This document shows, piece by piece, positions 1 through 13,900 of a DNA stretch of 64,000 bases (within the stretch, counting starts at the first letter, position 1; each line of letters begins with the position of its first letter). Source of the stretch: Ctena decussata. Lineage: Eukaryota; Mollusca; Bivalvia; Lucinida; Lucinidae. The notes below the pieces were generated by a model, which ran no database searches, was not told the DNA's origin, and saw only the letters and a list, made by a program, of their open reading frames with translations. The stretch lies in NCBI GenBank assembly GCA_963989385.1, contig OZ022499.1, forward strand, positions 52,813,757 to 52,877,756, read 5' to 3'. The position numbers and the translations under genes are program-made.

Positions 1-1
1 G

Positions 2-281
2 AGAAGGAAAGATAGTAGACTCATAATGCTTTACAAAGGTCTGAGGGGTGCATGCAGCAAGTATACCCATAAATGACCTTGTTCCCCCAAGTTGGCGTAC
101 CAGGAATCATCATTCCCTGGCATTTCAAACTCCATTGCCTGGGACTGACATTTACAAGTCCAGTTTCTTCCCCCAGATTATTAGAGATTGGAATTCCCTG
201 GAAGATTCCCTTATTTCTGCCGCTGAGTGTGCAGAGGATTCAGTTACTAAGTTTACTTCTCTTATAAGGGCTAGGGACTAA
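2..281 (+). pseudogene. 3' end of a decayed non-LTR reverse transcriptase
   Basis: The C-terminal tail of a non-LTR retrotransposon polymerase, cut by the window edge. Frame 2 opens with a basic stretch plus LIMLYKGLRG, and the frame from 48 continues ASIPINDL, SFFPQIIRDWNSLEDS and FTSLIRARD, then a stop at 279-281. Motifs of the type SFFPxTIRDWNxLP followed by FTSLVRARD are typical of the reverse-transcriptase C terminus in invertebrate CR1/Jockey-like elements. The two parts are out of frame, with the shift near the GGGG run at 45-48, so this copy is dead. It lies in the CFAP36 intron upstream of exon 1850-1914. Exact clade not determined. Confidence 0.8.
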
Positions 282-1189
282 CTTCCCTGATTCACAGGTC
301 CTGGTGAATGATTGTCCTTGGACGTATCACCAGTAAACAATTCTGATTCTGAACGTTTCTATTTATATAGATTGAATACAGAGCCCTATCGGCATTCACA
401 GTTTAACGGAGCATCACTATTTGCTAATGACAGGCCAAGTTTTATACAAAGTCATGCACATCAATGCTAAATTAATGAAATTATGCCTTCTGAACTGTCA
501 GTTCTTTCCCATTTCTGTAGAAATCATTTTAAAAGTGAAATGTCATTCATTCTTCCTGTCCCTGTCATCCATTGTTATCTATATTATCGGTTAAAACTTA
601 AATGTAAAGTTCTTAAATTTTGACCGCATATACAAAATGTGGTATGTCGAAATACCAAAATTTAATGCATAGATATTCATGTCACCGAATGGCATTTGTC
701 AATGGTTTACAAAACTATGGGAAACCCAACAATTATTATGGTGTGAAAAGATACATGAAAACAAAGTGTTATCTTTTATTTGATGTAGAATACTACTGAT
801 GTAAAATAAAAACTGCATATTTTCATTTCTGCTGCAGAACTAGTAGTGCATGTCTAAATTCCCCAAAACATATATTTTATGGGAAAATAAGAAACTATCA
901 AAAGGTTTAAGGTAATGACGTATTACATGTGTTATACCATAAAAAACTCTAAATATTGGGACAGGTAGTTCTGAGCAAACAGTGTAGACCCAGATCAGAC
1001 CACTCCTTGGAGGAGCGGCCTGATTAGATTCTACATTGTTTGCCATTCCATCTGCATCTTTCAGATGCACTACTATATTGAAAAACTAAACGGTTCAACT
1101 TTAAGAACAGTGACAGTAATTAATTCAGGTGTCCCAATATTTAGAATATTTACAGTATGCATTAGTTTTTTGACAGCTATCAGGCCCAG
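282..1189. other. intronic stretch, no gene; one MITE-like block at about 845-1135
   Basis: No exon of either gene is seen here. From about 845 to 1135 there is a block with CAAACAGTGTAGACCCAGAT followed by its diverged inverse (ATTCTACATTGTTTGCC), a foldback core that recurs in variant form at 15121-15240, 35345-35465, 39215-39330 and 61385-61440. The rest is AT-rich unique-looking DNA. Confidence 0.45.
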
Positions 1190-1193
1190 GCTT

Positions 1194-1393
1194 TACTGTA
1201 TTTATTAGGCTATAAGAGGGGGGGGTTTCCCCTCGCTAGAGTGACCCCAAATATGTAAATCAGTCTTATGACATTCTGCTACAAATTGGGGTTTTCCATC
1301 CAAAATAATCCTGAAAATCTGGATACGGATCTAGATTTTTGGGGTTGTTTTAGAAGGGAAAAACCTCTAACTTATAACTGCAAAAATACAGTA
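1194..1393. mobile_element. MITE, TACTGTATTT termini
   Basis: Ends are imperfect inverse copies (TACTGTATTTATTAGGC at the left, AAAAATACAGTA at the right), with CTTATAACTG facing the left GGCTATAAG. A diverged copy with the same internal GGATCTAGATTTTTGGGG motif lies at about 10805-11022, and partial copies at about 23380-23470 and 50897-51100. No coding capacity; probably a non-autonomous DNA transposon. Confidence 0.6.
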
Positions 1394-1849
1394 TGCAGTT
1401 GGACCTTGTAGCCGTCCAAACACAATGTTTGAAATGCCGCATTAATCCTAATAAATGCCCCTGCTCTAATAAACATCCCCTGCCTCTTTTCAGAAAACAT
1501 GTATGCATACCTGTTTGCTTCTCTGGATGAGGTAGCTCTTTGAACTGGGGTCTGCTCTTAAAGTAGCAAATTCTTTTCTTTAAGAGCAGACCCCTAAGTT
1601 GAGAAGGAAGGAAAATATAGTAGAGTTGCTTCCTCTGAAAGTACCGTATACCCATTGGCCATGAAACATTAGAGATATTTTGGCAGTGGCTGATTTACCA
1701 CACTTTAGTCTCTAAATAATGCTCCCCCCATCCCTTTCGTAAAATGCAACTCCCCTGGGCATTTAATAGGATTAATACTGTATTTGTAAAAATATGATGC
1801 TTGAATTATTTACCATGTTTATTGCATGATTTATGTTCTTGTATTACAG

Positions 1850-1914
1850 TTTTTGACCCCAGTGTAGAAGATTCACAAGAGTACAAGAAAATACATCGAG
1901 AATACAAGAAAGTT
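1850..1914 (+). CDS. CFAP36: CFAP36 exon a (first one in window)
   Basis: The acceptor TATTACAG ends at 1849 and the donor GTGAGT starts at 1915. The exon starts in phase 1: its first two bases complete a codon (xTT, expected Val), so the missing upstream exon must end with one extra base. Residues FDPSVEDSQEYKKIHREYKK match the human FDDEEES...EIHQEYKELV region that opens the BART-like fold. It ends in phase 0. Confidence 0.9.
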
Positions 1915-4900
1915 GTGAGTTTACACAGTAGCTAAATTTTCGCACAATCTAGCTGTCTCGGTCGGTTGGAGTGAGAAAAGTTTTAACAGTTTGATGGATC
2001 CTAGTTTTAAAATATGTTTGATAGGTTTACAAAACACACTTACTATTGCTTAATGATCAATTGGACAGGAATTACATTTGTAGCAGTGGCTAGCATGCAT
2101 CATCTGTCTCTTTTTTTTTCTTACTAAACTGATGGAAATAAATTACATGTATATAGTAATAGTCATTACAGTGAAAAGTATTTCAAAGATTTGTGCCTTT
2201 ATCTGATACAGATTTCAAAGTCAAAGGCCTGACGAGTATCTTAGTCCCCAAAATATAAAGATGTGAAATTTAAGCGCTTATCTGCCAAGATTCTGTCTGG
2301 TCCCCTTTGCAGTCAGACTGACCCCTGATGTTTCCATAGTCTACTAGAGGGTCAGTAAATAACGATCTGATTAATGCTGTCACTACCCCATCCAGTGCAT
2401 AAAACACATGCACACATAAATTTACATACCTTAATTTTCTTATGTTGATATCTTGTCCAGAGCTCCAGAATATAGTGGATTTTTGATGATAATTCTGAGA
2501 TAATTTTTCAAATTTCTGGACGAAAACATATGATGTGACCCCTCTTTAGAACTGTCTCATTGAGGGCTCACAACATGTGTTTTTAGGGCCCCTTTGGGAA
2601 TGCAAAGGAGAGCTTATGCAAAACCCCGGCTTCGTAGTCTGAGTATCCGTTAGCATGGGCGTTAGTGTCCGCGTCAGAGTCCTCGTCGGCGTCTGTGATC
2701 AGGTTAACCCAATGTTAACTTTTGCGTTTAACTTGATGTTTAACCCTGTATCTTACAAACTACAGTAGCTACAGCAGGGCTTCCACTAACTTTCAAAATT
2801 TGGAAGTCCAGACTTCCATGGTGTCAGATTTGGACGTATTGAGAGAATTTTTTGGAAGTCCGAAGTTTTTAGGAATGACTTATACATGGTTATTCCCCCC
2901 CCCCCCCCACACACAACCCCCTTACACGTCCCTCTCTCTCTCTCCCTTGCTGTAGTGCCCTTTTTGATCTTCGAAAGGAAGCCTGAGCATTTTCGCAGTC
3001 TAATCAGAGTCATTCCTGTTTGTTTGTGAACAATACGCAAGTCCTCGCCGTTGCACTGTCTGCTATTGCATAATATTCCCTTTCATTGCCGCCAAATGGG
3101 CCGCGTCGGAAATACGGTGACTTACGGAACGCAGTCTAATCAGAGTCATTCCTGTTTGTGAGTGAACAATACGCAAGTCCTCTGAAGACTCGCCGTTGCA
3201 CTGTCTGCTATTGCATAATATTCCCTTTCGTTGCGAGCAAATGGGCCGCGTCGGAAATACGGTGACTTACGGAATGTTTAATAACACGCTTCCACCGAAG
3301 AACTCGGTTGTCGCTAGGTCGATGTTAATTATTATTCATGTTAGATGCGAACAAGAAAGACCGGTCTGACTGCTTAGTTGCGCTGGCTGATACGATTGTT
3401 AGTTATCGGTATGTGTACTGAGGTACCTGTCTCACGGTATGACACTGCGTACGGCACGCGTATATACTCGCAGCGGCATCTTTGATCTTTACATCAAAGA
3501 GAAAACGTGCTTGACCCATAAACGTGCAGGTAATTGTATATCAATGCTACCGTATATATAATCGCGTAGACCTTGATCAGAATGCGCTATTTCTGTGCAC
3601 ACTGTACGGCATTATTTTCGCACTGGGTTGCATGACGATATGACGATACAACTAGGAAATCGGCGAAATGGACGTTTCAGTATTCGTATTTTAATAGTGC
3701 CATTAATCAAAACAATGTATAGTACCAGAGCGTACAACCATAACACGTCGGAAATAGCGACTAATAATATTAACAGTGTATCTTCGCTTTGAATCAACAC
3801 TTTTCGCAGAAGAGGTTTGTATTCCTAAAAACTCCATTGACGACAGTATGGATCATGACAAGACCTTCGTTGTAAGGGCAAGCGTTAATATGAATGTTAT
3901 GTTCTTAAAAACTTTGGATAGAGTTTGTCAATACATGCTTCAGTATTCGTGTGTTATGGATACATTCACAAACTTTTGAAGTCGGAATACGCCTTACACA
4001 AACAGGTCAGTTACATTCTCGCGATCGTAAAAATAGACGGACACTTTTCATCCAAAAGATTTGATAAGTTGTTTTGCAGACTGCCGTAAGAGGTTGAATC
4101 TACGAGTGGGCGTTATTTTGATAATCGTTTTTGACAGGTAGGCGGTCCCGACATATATGTTACCTGGTTCAGTGCTCCATACGGACAATCTCGATTGGCC
4201 CGTAGGCGGTCTTTTCGTCTGGCTGACACCTGCGTTAATCCGATTAATTATGACACGTGCTAGAATTTTAAAGACAGTGGCGATATTTTATACGTCGGGA
4301 CAAGATCAAACGGCCGTATGTAACAATTATCGGGCGTATGCCAGACGCCAGAGGTCCAATTTCTCGACGTACGGGAGCAAATCCTGGGCGTAATATACGG
4401 CCATACGCCCGTTAACGGAAGCCCTGCTACAGTCATCATACTTGGTACATATATACATCCATATGACTGCAGCAGCAGCATCACTTAATTGTGTGTCCTT
4501 GACCTATATGTCACGGTTGACTGACTTTGATGTTTGGCACTGTTTTTAAGGAAAAATTTTTTTAGTTTTCATGATATCTTTGACACAAGAGACTTGATAC
4601 TTGGTCAAATAGCATATCCCTATAATTGCAGCAGCTGCAAAGCTTCCATGCTGACTCCTGTGTCCTTGACCTTTAATCACGGTCTACTGATTTTGCCTTT
4701 TATCTCTAGCACTATTTGATGAATTAACATTATACTTGGCATAGTGGATCAGTCAGACACTGCAAATGACCTTATACTATTTATAGATCACTATGACACC
4801 CCCTACCCTCTCCTTTCATCCACCCACCATCATATCTACAAGTATGAGTAAGAATCCTTGTCCAGGGTGGGGCAAGAGGTCAATATCTAGGATGATCTTG

Positions 4901-7900
4901 ATGTTTAAGTTTTCCGTTAAAGTTTAAGGCTCGTATCTCCAAACTCATACGAGGTACCTGCTTCGTATTTGGTCAGGACCTTCCCTGGAGCATTGGGTTG
5001 CAGCAGCAGCAAAGCATCCATGCAGACTCTTGTGTCCTTGACCTTTATTCATGGTTGAGTGATGTTGCCTTATACCTTTACAGTGACCTATATATAGAGT
5101 GACTCGCATCTCCAGTTAAATATAGGTATTTTTCCAATAGAGGCTTGTCGCGCCGCTGGACAGGTGAGTGGCTGAAAAATTCGATAATTCTATCGACCGC
5201 TTATTTCGCATCTAGAAATATTTTAATATTATCATTGTTTTATTTTATCTGTAAAATAATGTGTTCTTACAAACGTTTGCGTTGAATTGTGTACTTAATT
5301 TCCGAAATTTTGATACCAAACTTGCCAACTTTTTATACGTTAGTTTTACTTGACGTAGTTAAAAAAAACAAAACGAAAAAACGGACTGGAGGGCTTTTCA
5401 ATATAAATACGCGAAACATTTTTTTATTATGCATTTGGATGAGGATTTTGATCTTGGCTCTCTCTTACTTAGGAGAATATGCATGCATTGAAAATTAAAG
5501 TAAGTCAGTGACTTAGGTTTTAATTGAGCTGAGTGGGTTGGAATTTCTATCAGAAGTTACCAACGTGAATCGCCCATTTCATTTATGTTTACGTAATCAA
5601 ATTATTATTCAACGTTAAAGGTAGGTTCCTGGACTAGCGATAACAATTATGTTCACAAAATAATTTCGCCTTTTTCTGGGTAGTATTGAATTCTCTTATT
5701 TTTCTGAATCTGTTGCTACTGAGAAAATCGTCAGATGTTGAAGAAAATAGTCGTTTTCCCTTTTGGTTTCTTTTCCTTCGCTGGAATTCCAGTTCTAAAA
5801 ATAGATCTGTTATATGTCTATAAGTGCGCGATTTCTGATGCCATTCTCCAAAGGTAAATTTTCTCTTGCCATGAGCTCTCCTAGAGGTCCTGGCATGGCA
5901 GATGGGTTAAAACTATCCCAAAATGCAATGCAGCATGACGTCAGCTAACGTTATCTATTTTTGGTGCGAACTAAAAATAGCACTAACTGGTGTGCGAAGC
6001 AGAGTTAGGAAATCCCTTGCAAAACAACTTTTCTAATAATATTTTGATTTACTCTTTTAAGTGAAGCTTATTCATTCCCTTTTTATAAGTGCTTTCCAAC
6101 AACTTGGATGAAAGATTATCAAAATTATGATGCATTCCAAAGTACAGGAACCTACCTTTAAGGTAAGCTTTGAATTTTATGATGATGTATTAGAATTATA
6201 AATTTTGTGATTATTTTGCTTGTTTTTTGGGATTAATTTCTATTGATGTGATATAAGAAACTTTGGTCTCCTTTAAATTCCTTAATGCATAACTAACCAA
6301 CCCTCTGAACTCATTGTTGTATGGCGAAAACTGTGAAAAACAAGTTTTATTTTAAGATTATTTTGACCCATTAAATCGGCACGAAATTGCATAAAATAGC
6401 ACTCAAACAATTTGTAAGGCATTCAACTTTATGAAAAATATCATTGCGAGGCTCAAAATTAGTTATTATGGGAGCCTTATTCAAAAACGGGGGGGGGGGG
6501 GGGGTTTGAACATCCTGATTTGCCGGTTTTCGCTACTTTCCTAAATAAGCCTATTTTTATGCTGTCATAAGACCATCAAAATAGTAAATAATTGTCATGA
6601 AAATGATATTGAACAACATTTTGGTCCTTTCCCTTTCGTTTTCTAATGCTAAAGTATTACCTCAAACCTTATTAACGACGGAGTACATCGTAAAAGAAGT
6701 GATGGTTTTTTACGGCGGCGTCGCCATTTTCTCTCGAGTGACCAAAGTCTCTCAATTTACATCGTTAAAAATGAACTACAAAACCAAGCAAAATCATTAT
6801 AAAACTTATATTCTAATACATCATTATAAAATTCAAAGCTTACCTTATCGTTGCATAATAATTTCACTATGAAAACACCGATAAAATAGGTGATGCACGC
6901 CGTTAACTTTTGACAGAAATTCAAGCTTTTTCAGCTTGTATCAAAAATGGCGCTCCGGTAGGAGGCGCTGCAGTCGCATGCGCGACACGCCTCTTTGGAC
7001 CGAAAGGTGAAGGCGCGAGTCACTGTATTTATAGGTCACTGACCTTTACCACTATTTAATAAATATGCAATATGAATATATGCATTTCTCTTCGAGCTCA
7101 TAACTTCGATACCTTTTATGCTACAAGTTTAAATGTAGTATGATACTTACCCAAGACCAGGCTTTGACAACTGGTTCAGGCTAGGGGTGAGGTTATGGGG
7201 TGGGGCCAAAGGAAACATGAGAAGTCTGCAAAGGGTAAGGAGGTGTCATCAGACCGACTTAGTACTGGGTAAAGGTGGTGTGAAAACCCATACTAGGAAC
7301 CACCCTTTGTCACCATGAGGCATTATAAGTTAGACTGAGTTGGTATCTCTCTGTCTGGTGCACGAGGACCCGACCCTCAATGTCGGCAAAGTGTCCAGAT
7401 AGTGGCATACAAGTTGGCCCTGTATGCCAAAGGGAACAACTGACTTAGTCTAGCTTCTGATGCAAACTTCATTTGTGCACTAGCTACCACATTCAAGTTC
7501 AACGCTGGTTAAATATGTTAACAATGTTTTGAGTCAGAATACTTTGTAATCTTGAGAGTCAAGCACCCATTAGGCATGCTTCATTGTCTTCTGACAACTC
7601 TTGTTATAGAGTAATATGGAAAATTATCCCTAAATTATCCCCTTCTTATCTGGAGCACCGAAATTTGTTCATCTGTTATCATTGTAGGTTGAAACTCTTC
7701 TTGATGCTTTCACCAAAGATTCAAGTCTGTCTCATGAGGAGGTTGTCAGAGCTCTTACCGACATGAACTCCAAACAAGACCTCAGAGAAATCTTTCAGGT
7801 ATACAGGAGAGCCCTAGATTAAGGTGTATGGGGATACCAACATGTTCTTTTTGGCCATTTTTAGAAAGGGGAACAACTTTCCTAACTTCTTGTTTGCTTC

Positions 7901-10900
7901 CCTGGAAGATTTGCCCTTCCAAAATGGGGTCTAACTCTTAATGGAAAGAATTTGCTCTTAGGGAAGTAAATTCGTTCCTATGATATAAAGTTTAAGAGTT
8001 GACCTCCAATGAAAAGGGAGGCAAAAATGAAAATGGCAGAATTGCTTCCCCTTAAAGTGTACCAAATGACCTTAAGTAGAGATTTTGAGAATAATTATGG
8101 AAAAAAAATCCTGTTTCTCAATAACTCTTAGGTTTGTGCCCCTCATTCAAACCACCTTGACAAAGCAGTTGAAGTAGTAAACTATTAGCCAGTGTGCTTC
8201 CAGTAGACACTTAGTGGCCTTTTCTGTGTAAAAATAAGATTTGATTGATTGATTGATTGATTTGATGCTTAACGTCCGCGGTAAACAACTATGGTCATGT
8301 CGGGACGGTCAGTTACCCTAACCACACTATTCCTGGGCAGGCTTAGACCTCCTAAGCGGTTAACCAGTACTAAGTGCACATACTTTCGCCAGTAACTGAC
8401 AACTGCCCTTCTTGAATCAGCGGAAGGAGAAACGAAAGTATGTGGCCAGACCGGGTTTCAAACCCAGGACCTCTGACTTATGAGTCAGGTGCCCTACCGA
8501 TTGCGCTACGCGGCCCGGCGTAAAAATAAGAACTGGGCTATGTCAGGCCTCATACTTTTCAGGCTTCTGCAGGATTTCAGGCTTTCATTTCTTGAATTTT
8601 ACTTGATTTCAGGCTTTGATTTTTAAGTTTTCAGTGTTTTTCTGCTTAAAAAGGGCTATTTTAGGCTGCGAAAGCAGGCATTTCAGGCTTGGAAAAGCTT
8701 TGTCAGTATGAGGCCTGCTATGTAGAACTGAAAAACAATAATCATGAACACTTCCATCAAATATCTTGTAGACCATGATATTGACATATGACCATGTAAA
8801 GTGACCTTTACTGTGTAAAAATAAGAACTGGGCTATGTTGAACTGAAAAACAAAAATCATGAACACTTCCATCAAATATCTTGTAGACCATGACATTGAC
8901 ATATGACCATGTAAAGTGACCTTTACTGTGTAAAAATAAGAACTGGGCTATGTTGAACTGAAAAACAAAAATCATGAACACTTCCATCAAATATCTTGTA
9001 GACCATGACATTGACATATGACCATGTAATGAGCATTCTTTGTCTTCTGTTATAATAGAATTATTGGTTTTTGGTAAGTCAGTTTATGATTCCAATTATT
9101 TGAAAAAATAGGAAAGGAGAGGCATTTATAAGAGCAAAGTGTTATGAAAATTAATATGGTATTGCAAAGTTATCAGTAAATACTCTTTTCAAACCCCTGT
9201 ATTCTAAGTATGCCTGGTTATATAGTTTTGTCCTTCCATGCATTTATTTGTCCATCTATGTGTGCACCCTTTTCTCTGACTGTGCATACAAATGATGCAT
9301 TTTGAGACTGACATTAAAGATAGGGCCCATTAGTTTTCCATTATAAATGATGTAGTAATGCTGCTTTATTGTACTGACTTTTGGTCCTGCAATGTATTAC
9401 CTGAACAGATGGACGTCCATCCATCAACTTTTACGCACATAACTTACTTGATGGCTCTGGTGGGGATATATGTTTAAGAGCCCCTTGATCACTTGCTTTT
9501 ATTTATTGATGAACATTGCTTTTGTAATTGTTTATTTCACAGGGCTTGTTTGAGCAAGTACTAGCTATGGACGATTTCACAATATTTGTACCCATGATGG
9601 TTCAGAAAAATATCGAGTTACAACAGCAAGCCTTGATGCTGATTATACAGACCACTGGTTCCCTGCCTGACAGTTTAAAAGAAGGGGAAATGAGATCGTC
9701 GGAGCAACTTGCAGGTCCACTGGATGATGATGAAGAGATTATGAAAAAGATTTTAGCGTAAGGCTGAGTTCAGTCAAACCTGTGTTAAAGAGTCACTGTA
9801 TTAAAGGGTCACCTGCCTTTAGCAGCCACATTTTATGGGGGTCCTTTGAACCAAAATACAGTGCGAAATGAACCTGTATTAAATGGTGACCTGTCTTAAG
9901 CAGCCAGGTTTTGTGTGACCCCATTGATGTCCCATTAAGACAGGTGTGCCTGCACCTTAATAAGGCTATATATAGGGACATATAAATGACCGCTGAGCTA
10001 TTTGGGGAACATCGTTACCAGTGTTGAAACAGAACAGAACTGTCTTAAGGCATATAGGTACACCACCATGTTTTTCTGCCAGTTTTACAAAGGGTAACAA
10101 GTTTTGTGATTTCCTATATCAATCTCTAGAGGACCGGGCCGGGTAGCGCAATCGGTAGGGCACCTGACTTGTAATTCAGAGGTCCTGGGTTCGAATCCCG
10201 GTCTGGCCACATTCTTTCGTTTCTCCTTCCGCTGATTCAAGAAGGGCAGTTGTCAGTTACTGGCGAAAGTATGTGCACTTAGTACTGGTTAACCGCTTAG
10301 GAGGTCTAAGCCTGCCCAGGAATAGTGTGGTTAGGTTAACTGACCGTCCCGACATGACCTTAGTTGTTTACTGTGGATGTTAAGCATCAAATCAACCAAC
10401 CAACCAAATCTCTAGAGGACACAGCCCTTTCTAAATGGGCCTCCTCTTACAGGAAGAATTGGCTCCTAGCAGAGTGAATTCTTTCCTTTAAGAGTTTACC
10501 CCAATTGAGAAGGGAGGTAAAAATGAAAATGGAAGAGTTGCTTCTGCTAAATATGAACCCAATAGCTTAATGTTAAGCCCAAAATATTTTAACAGAAGTG
10601 TTTGAGCAAGCAGTGTCAGCCAAATTTAGACTGCTAGAATGATCAGGGTTCGCAGGGTCTGCCATTTAGCCATATTTTTGACTCAACAATGTAAAAAGAG
10701 TAAATTTAGTTTCAGAAATTTTAGGTAGAATGTCTACATTAATTAAATAGGTTTCCAAATCTTAAGAGCAGTAATAGTTACATGATTTCAAATTGAATTT
10801 AAATATTGTATATATTAGGCTATAAGACAGGATTGAAAGTTTTCTCTCCATAAAGTACCCCTGATATGTCAAACAGTCTAATGTAATTTGGCTATTTGAT

Positions 10901-13900
10901 AGGTTTTCTCTTCAAAAACATGCCAAACATCTAGATCCATCTTGTAAGATGGATCTAGATTTTTGGGGTTGTTTTGGAAGAGAAAAACATCAGCCTTACA
11001 GCCAAAGAAATACAGTTACAGTTTTGTTTTTTGTTGCAACAAAAGCAAGTGGATTGTTACAGACTGTCCACAATATAACAATCTGATTCAGAGGTTTTCC
11101 AAGTGCTCATTATGTCTCCCCCCTTAAGGGTCGGGAGACATATTGTTTTTCCCCGGGCGTCTGTCCGTCTGTCTGTCTGTCCATCTGTCTGTCTGTCCGT
11201 CTGTCTGTCACAAATCGTGTCCGTTCTATAAGTTGAAAACCGCTCAAGCTATATTCGCGAAACTTCATATAAATATCAATCAACATGAGACGACGTGCAG
11301 AGTGCATGAATGGTAACTCTGGCGTTTATACTTTTTGAGTTATTTCCCTTGGAACTTAGTCCATCACAAAATTGTGTTTAAATCGTGTCTGTTCTATAAC
11401 TTGAAAACTGCTCAAGCTATATTCGCGAAACTTCATATAAATATCAATCAACATGAGACGACGTGCAGAGTGCATGAATGGTAACTCTGGCATTTATACT
11501 TTTTGAGTTATTTCCCTTGGAACTTAGTCCATCACAAAATTGTTTTTAAATTGTGTCCGTTCTATAACTTGAAAACCGCTCAAGCTATATTCGCCAAACT
11601 TCATATAAATATCAATCAACATGAGACGACGTGCAGAGTGCATGAATGGTAACTCTGGCATTTATACTTTTTGAGTTATTTCCCTTGGAACTTAGTCCAT
11701 CACAAAATTGTGTTTAAATCGTGTCCGTTCTATAACTTGAAAACCGCTCAAGCTATATTCGCGAAACTTCATATAAATATCAATCAACATGAGACGACGT
11801 GGAGAGTGCAAGAATGGTAACTCTGGCATTTATACTTCTTGAGTTATTTCCCTTGGAACTTAGTCCATCACAAAATTGTTTTTAAATTGTGTCCGTTCTA
11901 TAACTTGAAAACCGCTCAAGCTATATTCGCGAAACTTCATATAAATATCAATCAACATGAGACGATGTGCAGAGTGCATGAATGGTAACTCTGGCATTTA
12001 TACTTTTTGAGTTATATCCCTTGGAACTTAGTCCATCACAAAATTGTGTTTAAATTGTGTCCGTTCTATAACTTGAAAACTGCTCAAGCTATATTGGCGA
12101 AACTTCATATAAATATCAATCAACATGAGACGACGTGCAGAGTGCATGAATGGTAACTCTGGCGTTTATACTTTTTGAGTTATTTCCCTTGGAACTTTGT
12201 CCATCACAAAATTGTGTTTAAATTGTGTCCGTTCTATAACTTGAAAACTGCTCAAGCTATATTCGCGAAACTTCATATAAATATCAATCAACATGAGACG
12301 ACGTGCAGAGTGCATGAATGGTAACTCTGGCATTTATACTTTTTGAGTTATTTCCCTTGGAACTTAGTCCATCACAAAATTGTGTTTAAATTGTGTCCGT
12401 TCTATAACTTGAAAACTGCTCAAGCTATATTCGCGAAACTTCATATAAATATCAATCAACATGAGACGATGTGCAGAGTGCATGAATGGTAACTCTGGCA
12501 TTTATACTTTTTGAGTTATATCCCTTGGAACTTAGTCCATCACAAAATTGTGTTTAAATTGTGTCCGTTCTATAACTTGAAAACTGCTCAAGCTATATTG
12601 GCGAAACTTCATATAAATATCAATCAACATGAGACGACGTGCAGAGTGCATGAATGGTAACTCTGGCGTTTATACTTTTTGAGTTATTTCCCTTGGAACT
12701 TTGTCCATCACAAAATTGTGTTTAAATTGTGTCCGTTCTATAACTTGAAAACTGCTCAAGCTATATTCGCGAAACTTCATATAAATATCAATCAACATGA
12801 GACGACGTGCAGAGTGCATGAATGGTAACTCTGGCATTTATACTTTTTGAGTTATTTCCCTTGGAACTTAGTCCATCACAAAATTGTGTTTAAATTGTGT
12901 CCGTTCTATAACTTGAAAACTGCTCAAGCTATATTCGCGAAACTTCATATAAATATCAATCAACATGAGACGACGTGCAGAGTGCAAGAATGGTAACTCT
13001 GGCATTTATACTTTTTGAGTTATTTCCCTTGGAACTTAGTCCATCACAAAATTGTGTTTCAATTGTGTCCGCTCTATAACTTGAAAACTGCTCAAGCTTT
13101 ATTCACGAAACTTCATACAAATATCAATCAACATGAGGCGATGTGCAGAGTGCACAAATGGTAACTCTGGCATTTATACTTTTTGAGTTATTTCCCTTGG
13201 AACTTTGTCCATCACAAAATTGTGTCTCAGTCGAGTCCGTCTATAACTTTAAAACCATTCAAGCTATATTCATGAAAGTTCATACAAATATCAATCAACA
13301 TCAGACGACGTGCAGAATGCACTCTGGCGTTTATCCTTTTTGAGTTATTTCCCTTGGAACTTTGTCCATCACAAAATTGCGTCTCAGTCGAGTCCGTTTA
13401 TAACTTTAGAACCATTCAAGCTATATTCATGAAAGTTCATACAAATATCAATCAACATCAGACGACGTGCAGAATGCAAGAACCATAACTTTAGCATTTA
13501 TACTATTTGAGTTATTTCCCTTAGAACTTTGTCAGTCACAAAATTGTGTCTCAGTCGTGTCTGCTCTATAACTTGAAAACCATTCAAGCTATATTCACGA
13601 AACTTCATACAAATATCAATCAACATCAGACGACGTGCAGAATGCACTCTGGCGTTTATCCTTTTTGAGTTATTTCCCTTGGAACTTTGTCCATCACAAA
13701 ATTGCGTCTCAGTCGAGTCCGTCTATAACTTTAAAACCATTCAAGCTATATTCATGAAAGTTCATACAAATATCAATCAACATCAGACGACGTGCAGAAT
13801 GCAAGAACCATAACTTTAGCATTTATACTATTTGAGTTATTTCCCTTAGAACTTTGTCAGTCACAAAATTGTATCTCAGTCGTGTCTGCTCTATAACTTG

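Larger units (their letters stand above)
2585..5147 (+). mobile_element. possible degenerate satellite-bearing (HINE-like) element, split by an insertion
   Basis: The left part starts TTTTTAGGGCCCC, with a CGTTAGTGTCCGCGTC-type low-complexity stretch at about 2650-2695. After the insertion at 2775-4426 the core resumes with repeats of roughly 180 bp containing GCAGCAGC and GTGTCCTTGACCT (about 4460, 4625, 5000). The suggested right edge is CTTG before T at about 5145. Layout resembles the other satellite elements here, but the terminal hairpins are not convincing. Confidence 0.35.

Noticed and set aside
1..1849. Missing first coding exon of CFAP36
   Set aside because: No stretch encoding the family's N-terminal helix with a phase-1 donor was found; it presumably lies before the window.
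6597..6872. 91-codon plus-strand frame
   Set aside because: Runs across the 60-bp inverted terminus of a MITE; low complexity at its end and no similarity seen.
10135..10210. tRNA gene
   Set aside because: A and B boxes are good, but the anticodon arm and acceptor stem do not fold properly; the sequence continues into a SINE body with target duplications and five sister copies.
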